Below, piece by piece: positions 27,846 to 37,319 of a DNA stretch of 64,000 nucleotides. Source of the DNA: Bosea sp. BIWAKO-01 (GTDB taxonomy: Bacteria > Pseudomonadota > Alphaproteobacteria > Rhizobiales > Beijerinckiaceae); NCBI RefSeq assembly GCF_001748145.1, contig NZ_BCQA01000001.1, positions 3,932,501-3,996,500 on the forward strand, in the 5' to 3' direction. How positions within the stretch are numbered: the stretch's first letter is position 1; each line of letters begins with the position of its first letter. The notes below the pieces were generated by a model. That model did not search any database, was not told where the DNA came from, and saw nothing but the letters and a program-made list of their open reading frames with translations. The translations under genes and the position numbers were made by a program.

Positions 27846-28181
27846 TTACGGATAACCGAACCGTGACTTGGTGGCGCGCACCTGGGAGATCGCGCCAGCG
27901 TCATTGCCCGCTGCGCAGGTCGAACGGGCGTTGGCAATCTCGGCACTGACGCGGCTGTGCACGCCCTTGGTGGTGTGGCCGGTCGCAAGGTCGTTATCCA
28001 TCACTGCCTGGAAACGTTCGACCTCGCCCGAGCAGCCCGATCCACTCGGCATGCGGAAGGTGCTGGGCGTCACGCCAGGGGCTGCCTGCTCCGGCGCCGG
28101 GGCGGGCGGTGGTCCGGCTGTCTGGCAGGCGGCGAGCAGGAAGCTGGCGAAGGCGGGGATCAAGAAGGAAGTGGCGCGCAT
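27846..28181 (-). CDS. Small hypothetical lipoprotein
   Basis: 111-aa protein starting at 28181 (MRATSFLIPAFASFLLAAC) with a lipobox LLAAC at residues 16-20, a Pro/Ala linker and a C-terminal domain with two cysteines (SGCSGEVERFQAVMDNDL, STCAAGNDAG). The open frame extends upstream to 28217, but the signal peptide fits the inner Met. Family not recognised; probably anchored in the inner or outer membrane. Confidence 0.7.
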   Translation of the reverse strand: MRATSFLIPAFASFLLAACQTAGPPPAPAPEQAAPGVTPSTFRMPSGSGCSGEVERFQAVMDNDLATGHTTKGVHSRVSAEIANARSTCAAGNDAGAISQVRATKSRFGYP

Positions 28182-28259
28182 CGCATGCAGGCTCCGGCTG
28201 GCGAATGGCCGGGACAATGACCGATTCCCCGCGCCGTTCCAATCGCCTCCGCTCGCGGT

Positions 28260-28901
28260 TCAGTCCGTCAGCAAGAGGCGGGAGGCCGTCAGGGTCAGGA
28301 GCGCCGAGAAGGCGGCCGCCAGCCAGATTGCGTCGAGCCCGATCATGTTATGGGCGAGAGCGCCGGCAACCGCTCCACTCAGCAGCCCGAGCCAGAGCGT
28401 GAAATGGCGCAGCCAGGCGAGGCGCGAGCCGCCTAGCAGGGCGCCGGCAAGGCGTTGTCCCATCTTCACCAACGTGCCGGTCATGTAGGTCAGTCCGATC
28501 GTGACTTCGCCGTCGCGCTGGAAGACCGAGTTCTCCATGCCCATGGCGATGGCGAGCAGGGCGATGCTGATGCCGGCCTCTCCCAGCCTGCCCGACAATG
28601 CAGCGATGAAGAGGCAGATCGTCAGGGACGCCAGCACGGCGGCATGACGTTTCGCCCGGGCGAAATGCCCGACGAGCGAACCGAGCACGACGCCGCCAAC
28701 GAAGAGCATGATGATACCACCTGCCAGCGCGATGCCGCCGAGATGGCCGTTGGCGAGCTCAATTCCGAGCCGCGTCGTGTTTCCGGTCATGAAGGACACG
28801 AAGAAACCGCCAAGGCTGATGAAGCCGAGCGCATCGACATATCCGGCAAGGAAAGTCAGCCCGACCGCAAGACCGATCGTGCGGCGGTCGTAGCGCATCA
28901 T
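28260..28901 (-). CDS. DUF1275 (YoaK-like) membrane protein
   Basis: 213-aa inner-membrane protein with about six helices and the family stretch GYVDALGFISLGGFFVSFMTGNTTRLG. Start at 28901 (MMRYDRR) has GGAG 10 nt upstream; the frame open to 29033 is not supported. Role unknown. It is divergent from the leuA leader region. Confidence 0.85.
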   Translation of the reverse strand: MMRYDRRTIGLAVGLTFLAGYVDALGFISLGGFFVSFMTGNTTRLGIELANGHLGGIALAGGIIMLFVGGVVLGSLVGHFARAKRHAAVLASLTICLFIAALSGRLGEAGISIALLAIAMGMENSVFQRDGEVTIGLTYMTGTLVKMGQRLAGALLGGSRLAWLRHFTLWLGLLSGAVAGALAHNMIGLDAIWLAAAFSALLTLTASRLLLTD

Positions 28902-29044
28902 CGGATATTTCTCCCCAGCCTGCCCGACGATCGAATGCGATTCGCAGGCCGCGGACAACATTGACCGCGCCAGCCGCGGCGGCTCGGGCAGGATAATGAG
29001 TCTGCGCCCGAGATGACGCCGCAAACTTCGCATGCGTCACATGC

Positions 29045-29073
29045 TTGCGCATTGCGGGTGCTTTCGGTTACAT
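29045..29073 (+). promoter_or_regulatory. Putative promoter of the leuA leader transcript
   Basis: TTGCGC (29045-29050), a 17-nt spacer and TTACAT (29068-29073). A start near 29080 would place an AGAGGA ribosome site (29088-29093) and the GTG at 29100 just inside the RNA. Confidence 0.45.
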
Positions 29074-29099
29074 CGTGTCCAGTCGAAAGAGGAACGCCC

Positions 29100-29210
29100 G
29101 TGGCCGCATCTGCCACCCATGCCTGGATCCTGAGCCGCGCCGTTGCGCGGACGGCCGGCATGCGCGCTCCGCTTGGCCTTGGTCAGCTTCTTCTCCTTAG
29201 CCGCCCCTGA
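29100..29210 (+). CDS. leuA leader peptide (leucine-rich)
   Basis: Open frame whose end reads MRAPLGLGQLLLLSRP followed by TGA, with six leucine codons including four in a row (CTT CTT CTC CTT). A GTG at 29100 with a good AGAGGA site gives 36 residues; the inner ATG at 29160 gives 16. It ends 112 nt before leuA and directly overlaps alternative hairpins. This is the hallmark of a leucine-sensing leader peptide. Confidence 0.7.
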   Translation: MAASATHAWILSRAVARTAGMRAPLGLGQLLLLSRP

Positions 29211-29292
29211 GGGCCGGCCGGGCATGCATGCCTGGGCGCTCAGGGGAGTGACGAGAACCGCCTTCCAGACCTAAAGCGCCCATCTGAACGAC
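29204..29292 (+). promoter_or_regulatory. leuA leader hairpins
   Basis: CCCCTGAG (29204-29211, overlapping the leader stop) pairs perfectly with CTCAGGGG (about 29238-29245), enclosing an imperfect palindrome around GGCATGCATGCC. Alternatively GGGCGCT (about 29234-29240) pairs with AGCGCCC downstream, and the two pairings exclude each other. No T-run is seen, so the output may be Rho-dependent termination or translation control rather than intrinsic termination. Confidence 0.5.
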
Positions 29293-29322
29293 CGCGGCGC
29301 GACCCATTTCAGGATCACGACC

Positions 29323-30888
<1,566 letters not shown>

Positions 30889-30907
30889 CTGCCACCCTTC
30901 AATTGCG

Positions 30908-30943
30908 GCCCCCGGGGCGAGGCGATGAGTTCGTCCCGGGGGC
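30908..30943 (+). terminator. Hairpin after leuA
   Basis: GCCCCCGGG (30908-30916) pairs with CCCGGGGGC (30935-30943), 9 bp and very GC-rich. It lies 20 nt after the leuA stop; the T-run is lacking. Confidence 0.5.
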
Positions 30944-30994
30944 TTGCGGTAAAGTGATATTCCGGCGGTTTGCGACGAGGCCGGGGATGCCGCG

Positions 30995-31819
30995 TCAGCC
31001 GGGCTTGCTACCTCTGGCGACCAGGGCCGGCGACGGCACGGCATAGATGCCGTTGCGCTCGTATGCAGAAACCCGTTCGCGCAGATATTCCTTGATCCTG
31101 GCCAGGTTCTCCGGACGCTGCCGGCGCAGGACAGCTGCCGCGCGGACCGTGCCGGATGAAATGGCGTCGATGATCGCGTCAGGAGATGAGACGCGCCAGA
31201 TCAGCGGGACTTCCGTTGTCGATATATTCACGAAGCCGGCTCGGGCGAGCAACTGCGCTGCGAAGCCCGGTTCGCCGTAGCTGAAGAAGTTGGGGCCGGG
31301 AGGCAGTCCCACATCCAGTGAGCCATGGGCCTGAATGGCGTCATAGACCATCGAGAAACCGATGCACTTCGTCGCGTCGCACCACGAGGCATAGGCGAAA
31401 CGCCCGGCGGGTTTGAGAGTGCGGCAGGCCTCGGCGAGCGCCTTGTCCGGATCGGGCAGGTGAGGCAATCCAAAGGCGTTGAGGACGGCATCGAACTCAC
31501 CATCGGCAAAGGGAAGCGCCTCGGCATTGCCCTCTACAAAGCGGATTTCCGGATAGGTCTGCTGCGCCAACCGAATCTGGACCGCGGAAAAGTCCAGGCC
31601 GACGGCGTCTGCGCCATGGTCACGCGCGGCGGCCGCCACATAGCCGACGCCACAGGCGACATCGAGAACCCTGTCTCCAGACCTCAGTTCGGCGGCGCGG
31701 ATCAGTTCGGGGACGCAGCCCGACGTCACTTCGCCAAGGTTGCGATGATAGGCGAGCGCGACCGTCGCGGTGCCCCAGCCTCTATGCTCGAAATCTCCAA
31801 AGGTACTGGATGCGGCCAT
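30995..31819 (-). CDS. Class I SAM-dependent methyltransferase
   Basis: 274-aa methyltransferase. The SAM-binding motif I is VLDVACGVGYVAAAA, followed by VGLDFSAVQI and the UbiE-like segment ALPFADGEFDAVLNAFGLPHLPDPDKALAEACRTLKPAGRFAYASW. Start at 31819 (MAASSTFGDFEHRGWG) is chosen; the open frame continues upstream without homology. Substrate unknown. It lies downstream of the Lrp-type gene on the same strand. Confidence 0.85.
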   Translation of the reverse strand: MAASSTFGDFEHRGWGTATVALAYHRNLGEVTSGCVPELIRAAELRSGDRVLDVACGVGYVAAAARDHGADAVGLDFSAVQIRLAQQTYPEIRFVEGNAEALPFADGEFDAVLNAFGLPHLPDPDKALAEACRTLKPAGRFAYASWCDATKCIGFSMVYDAIQAHGSLDVGLPPGPNFFSYGEPGFAAQLLARAGFVNISTTEVPLIWRVSSPDAIIDAISSGTVRAAAVLRRQRPENLARIKEYLRERVSAYERNGIYAVPSPALVARGSKPG

Positions 31820-31914
31820 GAGCCAGGCCTCCCCATCACGCTCCGCTTGGCCGCGGTCGCGCGGCGGGCATAGGGTCGCAGAATAGCACGACCCGGGCGA
31901 GACGTCCGCAGGTC

Positions 31915-32397
31915 TCACACCGGCCAGCCCTCGTCCGCCTTGATCGTCGCCAGCACGAAGGAGGAGCGCATGTCCGCGACACCCGGTAGCGTCAGCAGGC
32001 GCTGCATCGCGAATTCGCCATAGGCCTCGATATCGTCCGCGACGATATGCACGAGCAGATCGCATTCGCCGGTCATGGCCTGGCAGGAGATCACCTCCTC
32101 GAAGGATTTGAGCTTCGCGACCAGTCGGGTCCGCCAGTCGGGGTCGGATTGCGAGAGCTTGACGAGGGCATAGGCTTCGACGCCGTGGCCGAGGGCGCGG
32201 CGGTCCAGTTCCGCGCGGTAGCCGGTGATGATGCCGTCCTCCTCCAGCGCTTTGAGCCTGCGCAGGCAGGGCGAGGCTGCCATGCCGATCTCTTCGGACA
32301 GAGCTGCGTTGGTGATCCGGCCATTACGCTGCAGGGCGCGCAGGATCCGCCGATCGGTCTCGTCGAGCCGAGGCGGGTTTACACGATCGTGGGGCAT
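31915..32397 (-). CDS. Lrp/AsnC family transcriptional regulator
   Basis: 160-aa regulator with an N-terminal winged helix (LDETDRRILRALQRNGRITNAALSEEIGMAASPCLRRLKALEEDGIITGY) and a C-terminal RAM domain that binds amino acids (MTGECDLLVHIVADDIEAYGEF). It is divergent from phhA across 121 bp and so is the probable regulator of phenylalanine hydroxylation. Confidence 0.9.
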   Translation of the reverse strand: MPHDRVNPPRLDETDRRILRALQRNGRITNAALSEEIGMAASPCLRRLKALEEDGIITGYRAELDRRALGHGVEAYALVKLSQSDPDWRTRLVAKLKSFEEVISCQAMTGECDLLVHIVADDIEAYGEFAMQRLLTLPGVADMRSSFVLATIKADEGWPV

Positions 32398-32518
32398 GAT
32401 CGGACCTCAATCCATTTCAGCGGGTCATATCCTGCCAATAGACGTGTCGAAAAACAAGAAATGGTCAGGACATGACCGTCGGCTCCGCGCATCATCCTTC
32501 ATGCAAGGGAGGTGCGCC

Positions 32519-33394
32519 ATGTCGACCGATCCGTTCTCCCGCTCGGGCTTGAAGCCGCATGAGATACCGGAGGATTTCGTCGTCGATCAACGTTTCGACG
32601 CCTATTCAAGGGCTGATCATGAAACCTGGTCGCGGCTGCATCGACGCCAGGCCGAGTTACTGCGGGGCCGCGTCTGCGACGAATATTTCGAGGGGCTCGC
32701 CGCGCTTGGCATCGCTGCCGATGGCATTCCCGATTTTCGTGATCTGAACCGCGTGCTCGAAGCTGCAACCGGATGGACGGTCGTGGCCGTGCCGGGGCTA
32801 GTGCCGGACCGGGTCTTCTTCACCCATCTGGCTGCGCGCCGCTTTCCAGCGGGTTTCTGGATCAGGCGGCCGGAGGAGTTCGATTATATCGAGGAGCCGG
32901 ACATCTTCCATGACATCTTCGGCCATGTGCCGCTGTTGATGAACCGGTCCTATGCCGATTTCGTCGCGGCCTATGGCGAGGCGGGCTTGCGGCTGCATGA
33001 TGCCGCCGATCTCGCGCGGCTGGCGCGGCTCTATTGGTACAGCGTCGAGTTCGGGCTGATCGAGACCAAGGCCGGCCTGCGCATCTTCGGGGCCGGCATA
33101 GCCTCCTCGCCGGGCGAGACGATCTTCGCGCTCGAGAGCGCGTCACCCAATCGCATCGCCTTCGATGCTGTTCGCGTGATGCGTACGCTCTATCGCATCG
33201 ATGATTACCAGCAGAGCTATTTCGTAATGCCTGGCTTCGACGCCATGCCGGCGCTTGATGAAACATCGCTGGCGATGACCTTGTCCCGGGCGCGGGCTGG
33301 GGCCGACATTGATCCGGAAATGGCGCTGCCGGCGGATCGTCTCTTCCAGCGTGGTGATCAGAGCCACCACCGGCAAACGCAGATCGCCTCCTGA
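32519..33394 (+). CDS. phhA: Phenylalanine 4-monooxygenase
   Basis: Pterin-dependent hydroxylation of phenylalanine to tyrosine. 291-aa bacterial-type enzyme with the non-heme iron ligands His131 and His136 (FHDIFGHVP) and Glu177 (YWYSVEFGLIE), plus the SSPGETIFAL segment. ATG at 32519 follows AAGGGAGG. No pterin carbinolamine dehydratase (phhB) is adjacent. The divergent Lrp-type gene probably regulates it. Confidence 0.93.
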   Translation: MSTDPFSRSGLKPHEIPEDFVVDQRFDAYSRADHETWSRLHRRQAELLRGRVCDEYFEGLAALGIAADGIPDFRDLNRVLEAATGWTVVAVPGLVPDRVFFTHLAARRFPAGFWIRRPEEFDYIEEPDIFHDIFGHVPLLMNRSYADFVAAYGEAGLRLHDAADLARLARLYWYSVEFGLIETKAGLRIFGAGIASSPGETIFALESASPNRIAFDAVRVMRTLYRIDDYQQSYFVMPGFDAMPALDETSLAMTLSRARAGADIDPEMALPADRLFQRGDQSHHRQTQIAS

Positions 33395-33529
33395 AACGCC
33401 GGGGAGAGCCGGTTTTCCCCTGAAATCACAGCGATTTCGCCGCCACCGTCTTGGCGGCGGCAGCGCGCTTGCCTTCTATGTCGCTTCGTGACGCGAGCAT
33501 GGTCGCGGCTTGGCTGGGGAGCGTGAGGC

Positions 33530-34804
33530 ATGGCTGGCTATTTTCCGAAGTGGACATTGAAGACCACCGGCGCGGTGATGCCGGATGAGCGGCTGCCGAC
33601 CGGGCAGACCATCGTCGCCGGGTTGCAGCATGTCGTCGCCATGTTTGGCTCGACAGTGCTGGCGCCGCTGCTGATGGGGTTTGATCCCAATGTCGCGATA
33701 TTCTTCTCGGGCATCGCGACGCTGCTCTTCTTCGTGATCACCAGGGGGCAATTGCCGAGCTATCTCGGCTCCTCCTTTGCTTTCATCGGCGTGGTGATCG
33801 CTGCGACCGGCTATGCCGGGGCTGGCCCCAACGCGAATATCGGCGTGGCGCTTGGCGGCATCATCGCCTGTGGCGCAGTTTACTTCGCCATCGGCCTGAT
33901 CGTGCAGGCCGTCGGCACCAACTGGATCGAGAAGCTGCTGCCGCCGGTGGTCACTGGCGCGGTTGTCGCCGCGATCGGTCTCAACCTGACCGCGGTCGCG
34001 ATGAACATGATCTCGGCGAGTCCCTATACGAAGTGGATCGCGTTGTTCACCGTCGTCGCGGTTGCGCTGGTGGCGGTTTACGGGCGCGGGCTGGCGCAGC
34101 GGCTGCCGGTGCTGATCGGCGGCCTCACGGCCTATGTGGTCTACGCCGCGACGGCCTCGTCCTTCGGCGCTCCGACAATCGATTTCGGCAAGATTGCCGC
34201 CGCGTCCTGGTTCGGCTTGCCGAATTTCGTCGCACCGGTCTTCGATTTCAAGGCGATGGCGCTGATCGCTCCGGTCGCGATCATCCTGGTCGCGGAGAAT
34301 CTCGGGCATATCAAGGGCATCGCCGTGATGACCGGCCGTAACCTCGATCCGCTGATCGGGCGCGGCTTCATGGCCGACGGGCTGGGGACCATCATCGCCG
34401 GGTCGGGCGGCGGCACGGGCGTCACGACCTATGCCGAAAACATGGGCGTGATGGCGGTGACGCGGGTTTATTCGACTCTGGTCTTCGTCGCTGCGGGTGT
34501 CATCGCAGTGGTGCTCGGCTTCTCGCCCAAATTCGGCGCGGTGATCGGCACGATCCCGGTCGCAGTACTGGGCGGTCTCGCCGTCGTCGTCTTCGGCTTG
34601 ATCGCTGCGACGGCGGGCCGGATCTGGGTTGAGAACAAGGTCGATTTCTCCGCGCCGAAGAACCTCATCACGGTTGCGACCGCGCTGATCCTGGGCGCCG
34701 GTGATCTGAAACTGCCGATTTTCGGCTTCGAACTCGGCGGAATCGGCACTGCTACCTTCGGTGCGATCGCACTTTACCACCTGCTCAACCGCCGCACGGC
34801 GTGA
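33530..34804 (+). CDS. NCS2 family uracil/xanthine permease
   Basis: 424-aa membrane transporter of the nucleobase:cation symporter-2 family with about 12-14 helices. Landmarks are LQHVVAMFGSTVLAPLLMGFDPN, LPSYLGSSFAFIG, VAENLGHIKG and GSGGGTGVTTYAENMGVMAVT, the last matching the UraA substrate motif region. Uracil is the likeliest substrate. It is the last chromosomal gene before the tRNA-Lys insertion site. Confidence 0.9.
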   Translation: MAGYFPKWTLKTTGAVMPDERLPTGQTIVAGLQHVVAMFGSTVLAPLLMGFDPNVAIFFSGIATLLFFVITRGQLPSYLGSSFAFIGVVIAATGYAGAGPNANIGVALGGIIACGAVYFAIGLIVQAVGTNWIEKLLPPVVTGAVVAAIGLNLTAVAMNMISASPYTKWIALFTVVAVALVAVYGRGLAQRLPVLIGGLTAYVVYAATASSFGAPTIDFGKIAAASWFGLPNFVAPVFDFKAMALIAPVAIILVAENLGHIKGIAVMTGRNLDPLIGRGFMADGLGTIIAGSGGGTGVTTYAENMGVMAVTRVYSTLVFVAAGVIAVVLGFSPKFGAVIGTIPVAVLGGLAVVVFGLIAATAGRIWVENKVDFSAPKNLITVATALILGAGDLKLPIFGFELGGIGTATFGAIALYHLLNRRTA

Positions 34805-34871
34805 GGTTTTCTCGCAGTTGCACACAGGCATTTAGCCGGAGTGCATTTTTCTGCGCAAACGGGGTGGACAG

Positions 34872-34902
34872 GGCAGGGGGCGTTTGTTACACGCCCCCTG
34901 CC
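34872..34902 (+). terminator. Strong hairpin after the permease gene
   Basis: GGCAGGGGGCGT (34872-34883) pairs perfectly with ACGCCCCCTGCC (34891-34902), 12 bp with a 7-nt loop. It separates the permease from the tRNA-Lys gene. A T-run is absent. Confidence 0.55.
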
Positions 34903-34947
34903 TGACGCGGTTCCGGCCGGCAGAAAGGCAACGTCTTCGTGGCGTAT

Positions 34948-35027
<80 letters not shown>

Positions 35028-35536
35028 ATCAAGAACTTAGCAGCCAGCCGAATACCAGCATGGCTGTGCAGGTTCTTCTCAGGTTCTTCCCCTGATTGGC
35101 TGCGGCCAGCTGGCGGCCACTGAACCCTCGCGGTTCAAAGACCCAGGCTGAAATCGGTACCTGTCCAAATCACGCGTTTGCAAAGCCTCAGTGAGGCCTA
35201 AAGCGAAAAACAAGTCTGCCACGCCTGTCGGACAGCCCGGCCGGCTTCTGCGGCGGGTTGCAGGCCTTCCGTAGATGGGCGCGCCGGCACGGCCCAAATT
35301 GCGCGACTATCAACGTCTGGCCCTGAAGGCAGAGGCGTTCCTAGACTTTGCGAGCTTGTTCGGCGCGCAAATGGAACCAAGTCGCTAGCCGAGGTTTCCA
35401 GGCGTGTGCGGCCGAGGAGCTCAGGTTATGGCTTGACGGGGCCGCCGTCGCCGAGACGCTCGCCGAGTACAGCGTGATGTGGGACAGGCTCGGACGTGCA
35501 GCGGGCGACAATTCGGGGCATTGATCGAAGCCGCTC
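35028..35536. other. Island left end, no clear intact gene
   Basis: 509 bp between the attachment site and the HEPN gene. It holds the arm-site-like repeat at 35069-35092 and a possible decayed small gene on the + strand. One frame reads MGAPARPKLRDYQRLALKA... from 35275 to a stop at 35388; a different frame continues as AEELRLWLDGAAVAETL... to a stop near 35523. Together they could be one frameshifted gene of about 80 codons, but no family is recognised. Confidence 0.4.
35069..35092 (+). repeat. Integrase arm-site candidate, left
   Basis: Two direct 11-nt units, CAGGTTCTTCT then CAGGTTCTTCC. The same 18-nt core CAGGTTCTTCTCAGGTTC occurs at 56115-56132 beside the integrase start. Paired terminal repeats of this kind usually bind the integrase N-domain. 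Confidence 0.6.
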
Positions 35537-36202
35537 TTAATCGACAACCGGGTAAAACGGCCGCCCCCAATCCTCCTGAGGATTGTCCATCATTAGATCG
35601 ATGAAGACCGGCATCAAAAAGCCGAGGATCGCCGCACCGTCGCGCACCTGCGCGCGGTTCACGCCGCTATTCCAGGTAGAGCCGCCATGCACCAGCTGGT
35701 TGCGCAGGACATAGAGCCGGTCGAAGACAAAGCTCAGCACTCGCGCACTATGGCCCGTCTGGAATGCCTGCATGAATGCGCGGGCCGATCCCCTCAATCG
35801 GCCCTCCCAGTCCTCGAAGCCTTCGATCCCGTTATGGTGCTGCCAGAACGGGTTGAACACATAGCGGTTTTCCATGAGCAGCCGCACGGGCCCGGGAAAC
35901 CGTTGCCAGATGGCCTTGTAGATCCTGCGTTCGGCATCCAGCGCCGTCAGCCGCCCGAAGAAATCCAGGAAGGCCGCCCGCTCACCCTGCGGAAACGACT
36001 GAAACTCTCGCTCGTCTGCATAGGCCGCGTTGAATGCGATCCAGAGGAAGATAAAGCGGGCGTCGTCGTCATCACCGCAAGCCTCGGCGCGGCCGATCCA
36101 GCTGATAGCGCGATGGGCGCGCAGGCCCATGGTTTCGGGAAAGCCATCGCGAATGGCGCGCTGTTTGGCTTTCAAAGCTGCGTGGTCGACAACATCCTTC
36201 AT
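35537..36202 (-). CDS. HEPN-domain protein, candidate ribonuclease effector
   Basis: 221-aa all-helical protein. Its C-terminal half carries RNQLVH (Arg167...His172), the RxxxxH motif of catalytic HEPN RNases, in the context FVFDRLYVLRNQLVHGGSTWNSGVNRAQVRDGAAIL, as in the Apea-like HEPN group. An upstream Met at 36247 would overlap the WYL gene by 17 nt; the Met at 36202 is preferred. It is downstream of a WYL regulator on the same strand and opposite a nuclease-helicase. RNA cleavage during phage infection is inferred from family behaviour. Confidence 0.75.
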   Translation of the reverse strand: MKDVVDHAALKAKQRAIRDGFPETMGLRAHRAISWIGRAEACGDDDDARFIFLWIAFNAAYADEREFQSFPQGERAAFLDFFGRLTALDAERRIYKAIWQRFPGPVRLLMENRYVFNPFWQHHNGIEGFEDWEGRLRGSARAFMQAFQTGHSARVLSFVFDRLYVLRNQLVHGGSTWNSGVNRAQVRDGAAILGFLMPVFIDLMMDNPQEDWGRPFYPVVD

Positions 36203-36230
36203 CGCACAAACCCGCCCTCTGAAAAGCTGC

Positions 36231-37214
36231 TCACGGCAAGGCGTCAAAATCCGGTCGCCGATGCCCTTCGACCAAGGCCCGCAGCCCCTCCGGCGCGACC
36301 ACCTCGACCTTGTCGCCCCACTGGTAGAGATGCCAGGCCATCTCGAGCCAGCCTGCCGCCTGAAACCGGACGATCAGGCTTCCGTCGTCTTGTGGCTCCA
36401 GGACCTGAGTGGGGTGAAAGCGGAATTCAGAGGCGCGCTCGGCGGCCGCGGGCGCGAAACGCCAGATCACTTCGCCGTATTGCGCGGGATCCTGATAGAC
36501 CCCGAATGCTTGAGCAGCGTAGTCCTCCAGAACGAATCCCGGCGCGAACGCGAAGCCTTCGTCCAGCACTTCGGCGGTCTGGAGGCGGTCCATGCGAAAG
36601 TTCAGGATTGTCTCGCCGCGCGTGGGCTGACGCGCCACGAGATAACTGCGATGGCCCAGCAGCAGGCCGTGCGGTTCGATCACCCGGGGTGCGGCGTCCA
36701 CTGATCCGTAGGTGACGCACAGGCGAAACGGTCCTCGCAGTGCTTCGATCACTGCATCCGTCACCTCGGGACGCAAGGCGACGGTCGGGCCGGGGCGCAT
36801 GATCTGACCCAGACCAGCTAGCACGGCCTCGGCATCGGCCTCGGACCGGGTGGCATCGCGGGGTGTCAGCCGCGCCAGCAACCTGTCGCGCAAATCCTCC
36901 AGCGCGCGGGCATGGCGCAGCCGGCCTTGGTCGCGTGCAGCGCTGGCGGCGATTTCCAGCGCCTCTATGGTGGTTTCCTGTCGCGGTTGGAGCCGCTCGG
37001 GCGGTGGCGCGTCGAGCCGCCAGTAACGCCGCCGATCCTCGGCGTCCGTGGTCGTGACATGAGCAAAGGTGGCGTCCAGCGCCTCGGTCATCCGCTGCGC
37101 CGTCCGGTGCGAGACACCGAACTCGGTGCAGATGTCCTCAAGGCAAACGCCCCCACGCCGGGACGCCGCCATCTGGGCGAGACGGAGAAGATCCTGAGCC
37201 TTGGCGAAAGACAT
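36231..37214 (-). CDS. WYL-domain transcriptional regulator
   Basis: 327-aa protein. N-terminal winged helix (MSFAKAQDLLRLAQMAASRRGGVCLEDICTEFGVSHRTAQRMTEAL), a helical linker, a WYL domain (about 150-230, with RLCVTYGSVDAAPRVIEPHGLLLGHRSYLVA) and a WCX C-terminal extension. WYL proteins sense nucleic-acid ligands and often control defence loci. Start at 37214; the longer frame runs into the divergent gene. The 105-bp gap to the nuclease-helicase start should hold both promoters. Confidence 0.88.
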   Translation of the reverse strand: MSFAKAQDLLRLAQMAASRRGGVCLEDICTEFGVSHRTAQRMTEALDATFAHVTTTDAEDRRRYWRLDAPPPERLQPRQETTIEALEIAASAARDQGRLRHARALEDLRDRLLARLTPRDATRSEADAEAVLAGLGQIMRPGPTVALRPEVTDAVIEALRGPFRLCVTYGSVDAAPRVIEPHGLLLGHRSYLVARQPTRGETILNFRMDRLQTAEVLDEGFAFAPGFVLEDYAAQAFGVYQDPAQYGEVIWRFAPAAAERASEFRFHPTQVLEPQDDGSLIVRFQAAGWLEMAWHLYQWGDKVEVVAPEGLRALVEGHRRPDFDALP

Positions 37215-37319
37215 TCGACCTCTATGCCAGAAATTGACACCATCATAGGCTATTAATGGACTGCCGGTCTGTCGAGGCGGTTCCCTCGGGGATCGAGCGT
37301 CACAAGGGTTGGAGCAGTA

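Noticed and set aside
33476..34831. 451-codon minus-strand frame over the permease
   Set aside because: Rich in Asp/Arg/His/Gln as expected from the antisense of a hydrophobic transporter; no motif.
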